64,000 nt of DNA from JAWPMT01 sp965229785 (lineage in GTDB: Bacteria; Bacteroidota; Bacteroidia; Cytophagales; Cyclobacteriaceae): contig CBDDJS010000001.1 of assembly GCA_965229785.1 (NCBI GenBank), positions 1,302,001 to 1,366,000 on the forward strand. The letters run 5' to 3'. Within the stretch, counting starts at the first letter, position 1, and every line of letters begins with the position of its first letter. The position numbers and the translations under genes are program-made. The notes beneath the pieces were generated by a model. That model searched no databases. It saw only the letters and a list, made by a program, of their open reading frames with translations, and was not told where the DNA came from. Positions 62,249 to 64,000 of the stretch are shown piece by piece.

Positions 62249-64000
62249 CTAAGAGGTCATCGCATGATACCCCTCATCAATCACGAGGCCACAATAGCTG
62301 GCACAGACAATGAAGAGGAGTCCGGCTGCAACTGGTTTGGCTTCTTCATATTCTTTGGGAATCAATTGACCAACCACCGTAATTATAGCAGGGAAAGGAA
62401 CCAACATATTTGAGATTTTTTGTTCAGTCGTGAATTCCGGAACCGACTTGATGAGCCAGTTACTCATGGCCTCCAATCCCAAACGGATCGTTTCCATGAC
62501 CAAGGTTAGGCACTGACGGGCTTTTTTGTCGCTCCAGAGATAGGAATTCAGAATCAGATTAACCCATTGAAAGCCCCAGACGAATAAAGGCCACACCTGA
62601 TATCCATGATCCAATTTGGGCAATTGCGGGTATCCGCCTGGCCATCTGAAAATCTGATACGAAAGACCAACCGCAAAAGCCAGTTCTCCCAATACAGGCA
62701 CAGTTACAGGCGACATGATAATCAGAGATCCTACAATACCTCCGACCACTGTAGCGATTCCGTTTGCGATGGAGAATGCGAATTTTAAATCCCCATCGAC
62801 CGAAAGCGAGACCTGGCTGTTAAAGAATTTGGTGCCCTTGATCTTTTCAATGATCTCCATCGGTATAGCAATCACAAAGCCCAGCAAGTCCATATAGGTG
62901 ATACCTGAACCGGTGACCAACTTGATGATGTCACTGATGATTGGAATGTCAATATCTGCATTTAGCCAATCTTGCGCCTTCTTCACAAACCCGTCGACCA
63001 GGTCAATAATGGCGTCTATGACCAGTTTTAATGCATCGATTGCACCATCAGCCATACGTTGAACCATATCTAAAAAGAATCCGATCAACAATTGCGGAGC
63101 CTGAGAGGGGTTTTTGATGAACGATTCGAATTTTGAGATCAGTTCTTCGAATGTGTCCAAGAGATCCTCACCGACCAGGTTGACGATTTTTTCTTCGAAA
63201 GTAACCAGCGCTTTTGGTAGTGCCTCATCCAACAATCCTCCGGTGAGGCTATTGCCTGATCCTATGATTTTGGAGACGAACCACATGATCTTATGCAGTG
63301 CTTCATCACCTAAAGAAGAGGTTCCACCGTTGTTAGTATCGTTGGGGACATGGAAGAATTGTCGTGCTTCATTTAGGGTATTGTTAATATCCGTTTCTAC
63401 CGTATCCAGCTTTTCGTTGATCATTTGTTTCATACCGGGAAGCGCTGTTTCTATGTAACCCAATCCTTCGTTGATGGTGTGATTGATGTAGTTTTTGATC
63501 CTTACAATCTCACCCCAATCAAACAAGGAAGCCAGGAAGTTGACGATCTTCATGATTTCGGCCCCAATTTGTTCGAGTACCATTCCGATCACTTTCCCAA
63601 TCTGCTCTACATGACTTACGACAAAAGATATCGCCTGGTCCGCAAACTTGATAGTCATGGCGACAGCAGATTCAATACCACCTGCTACGGCCTTAGCGGC
63701 ATCCACGACTCCATGTTCAATATCCTTTCCCAGATCGATGATACCACCTCCAACTGCAAGGACCGCACCCTGTATCGGACCTTCAATGGCGTGCAGGCCT
63801 TTGGCGGCATCCGACACGGCATCATGTACGACATGCTCGATGCTATGAACCACCACTGATCCGATTTTGGCTACTTCATGGACGGCATCCTCAACACCAT
63901 GAGCCACATCGTCTCCCACATCTTCTGCTACATGAGCAACCGCGTGAGCAGCTTTTTTAATATCATCCCATGGCCACCATAAAGGACCCCCGGAGGATAC
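62249..64000 (-). CDS. Large helical, histidine-rich protein of unknown family (5' end beyond window)
   Basis: At least 583 residues: the frame stays open from its stop to the window edge, so the true start is outside. The visible N-terminal part (PLWWPWDDIKKAAHAVAHVAED, then about 90 residues of H/V/A/D/E repeats such as VVHSIEHVVHDAVSD) forms amphipathic helices. The middle holds more helices (about 100-330) with LLIGFFLDMVQRMADGAID and WLNADIDIPIISDIIKLVT, then GSGITYMDLLGFVIAIPMEII, a segment that resembles one I recall in large uncharacterised proteins. Near the C-terminus are membrane-like helices (IATVVGGIVGSLIIMSPV, PVAAGLLFIVCASYCGLVI). No known domain. A toxin, injected effector or membrane-active protein are all possible; none is shown. 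Confidence 0.6.
   Translation of the reverse strand, partial: VSSGGPLWWPWDDIKKAAHAVAHVAEDVGDDVAHGVEDAVHEVAKIGSVVVHSIEHVVHDAVSDAAKGLHAIEGPIQGAVLAVGGGIIDLGKDIEHGVVDAAKAVAGGIESAVAMTIKFADQAISFVVSHVEQIGKVIGMVLEQIGAEIMKIVNFLASLFDWGEIVRIKNYINHTINEGLGYIETALPGMKQMINEKLDTVETDINNTLNEARQFFHVPNDTNNGGTSSLGDEALHKIMWFVSKIIGSGNSLTGGLLDEALPKALVTFEEKIVNLVGEDLLDTFEELISKFESFIKNPSQAPQLLIGFFLDMVQRMADGAIDALKLVIDAIIDLVDGFVKKAQDWLNADIDIPIISDIIKLVTGSGITYMDLLGFVIAIPMEIIEKIKGTKFFNSQVSLSVDGDLKFAFSIANGIATVVGGIVGSLIIMSPVTVPVLGELAFAVGLSYQIFRWPGGYPQLPKLDHGYQVWPLFVWGFQWVNLILNSYLWSDKKARQCLTLVMETIRLGLEAMSNWLIKSVPEFTTEQKISNMLVPFPAIITVVGQLIPKEYEEAKPVAAGLLFIVCASYCGLVIDEGYHAMTS

Overview
The window looks like chromosomal DNA of a free-living Bacteroidota, most likely a Cytophagales-type (Reichenbachiella/Marivirga-like) bacterium. 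The evidence is a type IX secretion sorting domain on a giant surface protein, two proteins of the DUF5916 outer-membrane type, TPR-containing sensor kinases, ATPase-less FtsX/MacB-like permeases linked to PadR repressors, DUF6992 and CIA30 proteins, sparse Shine-Dalgarno sequences, and frequent TTG starts. The phylum is well supported; the order is inference. I see no tRNA, rRNA, CRISPR array, integrase or insertion sequence.

Layout. 1-10.7 kb: the tail of a DUF5916 protein, a hydrolase-like lipoprotein without the serine nucleophile, a DUF4062-GHKL-winged-helix protein carrying a 77-bp tandem repeat, a first FtsX permease, a formylglycine-enzyme-like secreted protein, a histone-deacetylase-like enzyme, glutamyl-tRNA reductase, a membrane protein and an AraC regulator. 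11.0-22.3 kb: one 3751-residue secreted protein made of four super-modules, followed by a bile-acid/sodium symporter family gene. 23.6-30.6 kb: a PadR/permease cassette with two perfect operator palindromes, a TPR histidine kinase with its receiver protein, and an FNR-like regulator beside a membrane protein whose upstream region carries a perfect TTGAT-N4-ATCAA site. 30.6-39.3 kb: an FAD oxidoreductase/small membrane protein/SRPBCC operon, several small metabolic genes, an LLM oxidoreductase, a NarL-type two-component pair, a small cytoplasmic protein with an unusual cluster of half-sites upstream, and a nucleoside deaminase.

39.5-43.6 kb is a coherent nucleoside/ribose utilisation locus: a lipoprotein nucleoside hydrolase and a LacI regulator diverge from ribokinase and a GRP-type sugar transporter, with a perfect ATTGCGCAAT operator candidate between them. 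43.8-51 kb: a serine hydrolase, an orphan TPR kinase, a second PadR/permease cassette and a YegP-like protein. 51-64 kb is rich in exported proteins: two DUF885 metallohydrolases, an aldo/keto reductase, a DUF5916 protein, an acyltransferase, a seven-repeat FG-GAP lipoprotein translationally coupled to one DUF885 gene, an M1-like peptidase, and an unrecognised helical, histidine-rich protein running off the right edge.

The strongest leads for something undescribed are: the 11-bp repeat that can switch off the DNA-binding end of the DUF4062 protein, because both alternative frames stop at once; the large unrecognised helical protein at the right edge; the four-half-site cluster at 38.6 kb; and the self-contained FNR-like circuit at 29.3-30.6 kb. 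No single gene cluster stands out as a clear new multi-gene defence or secretion system.
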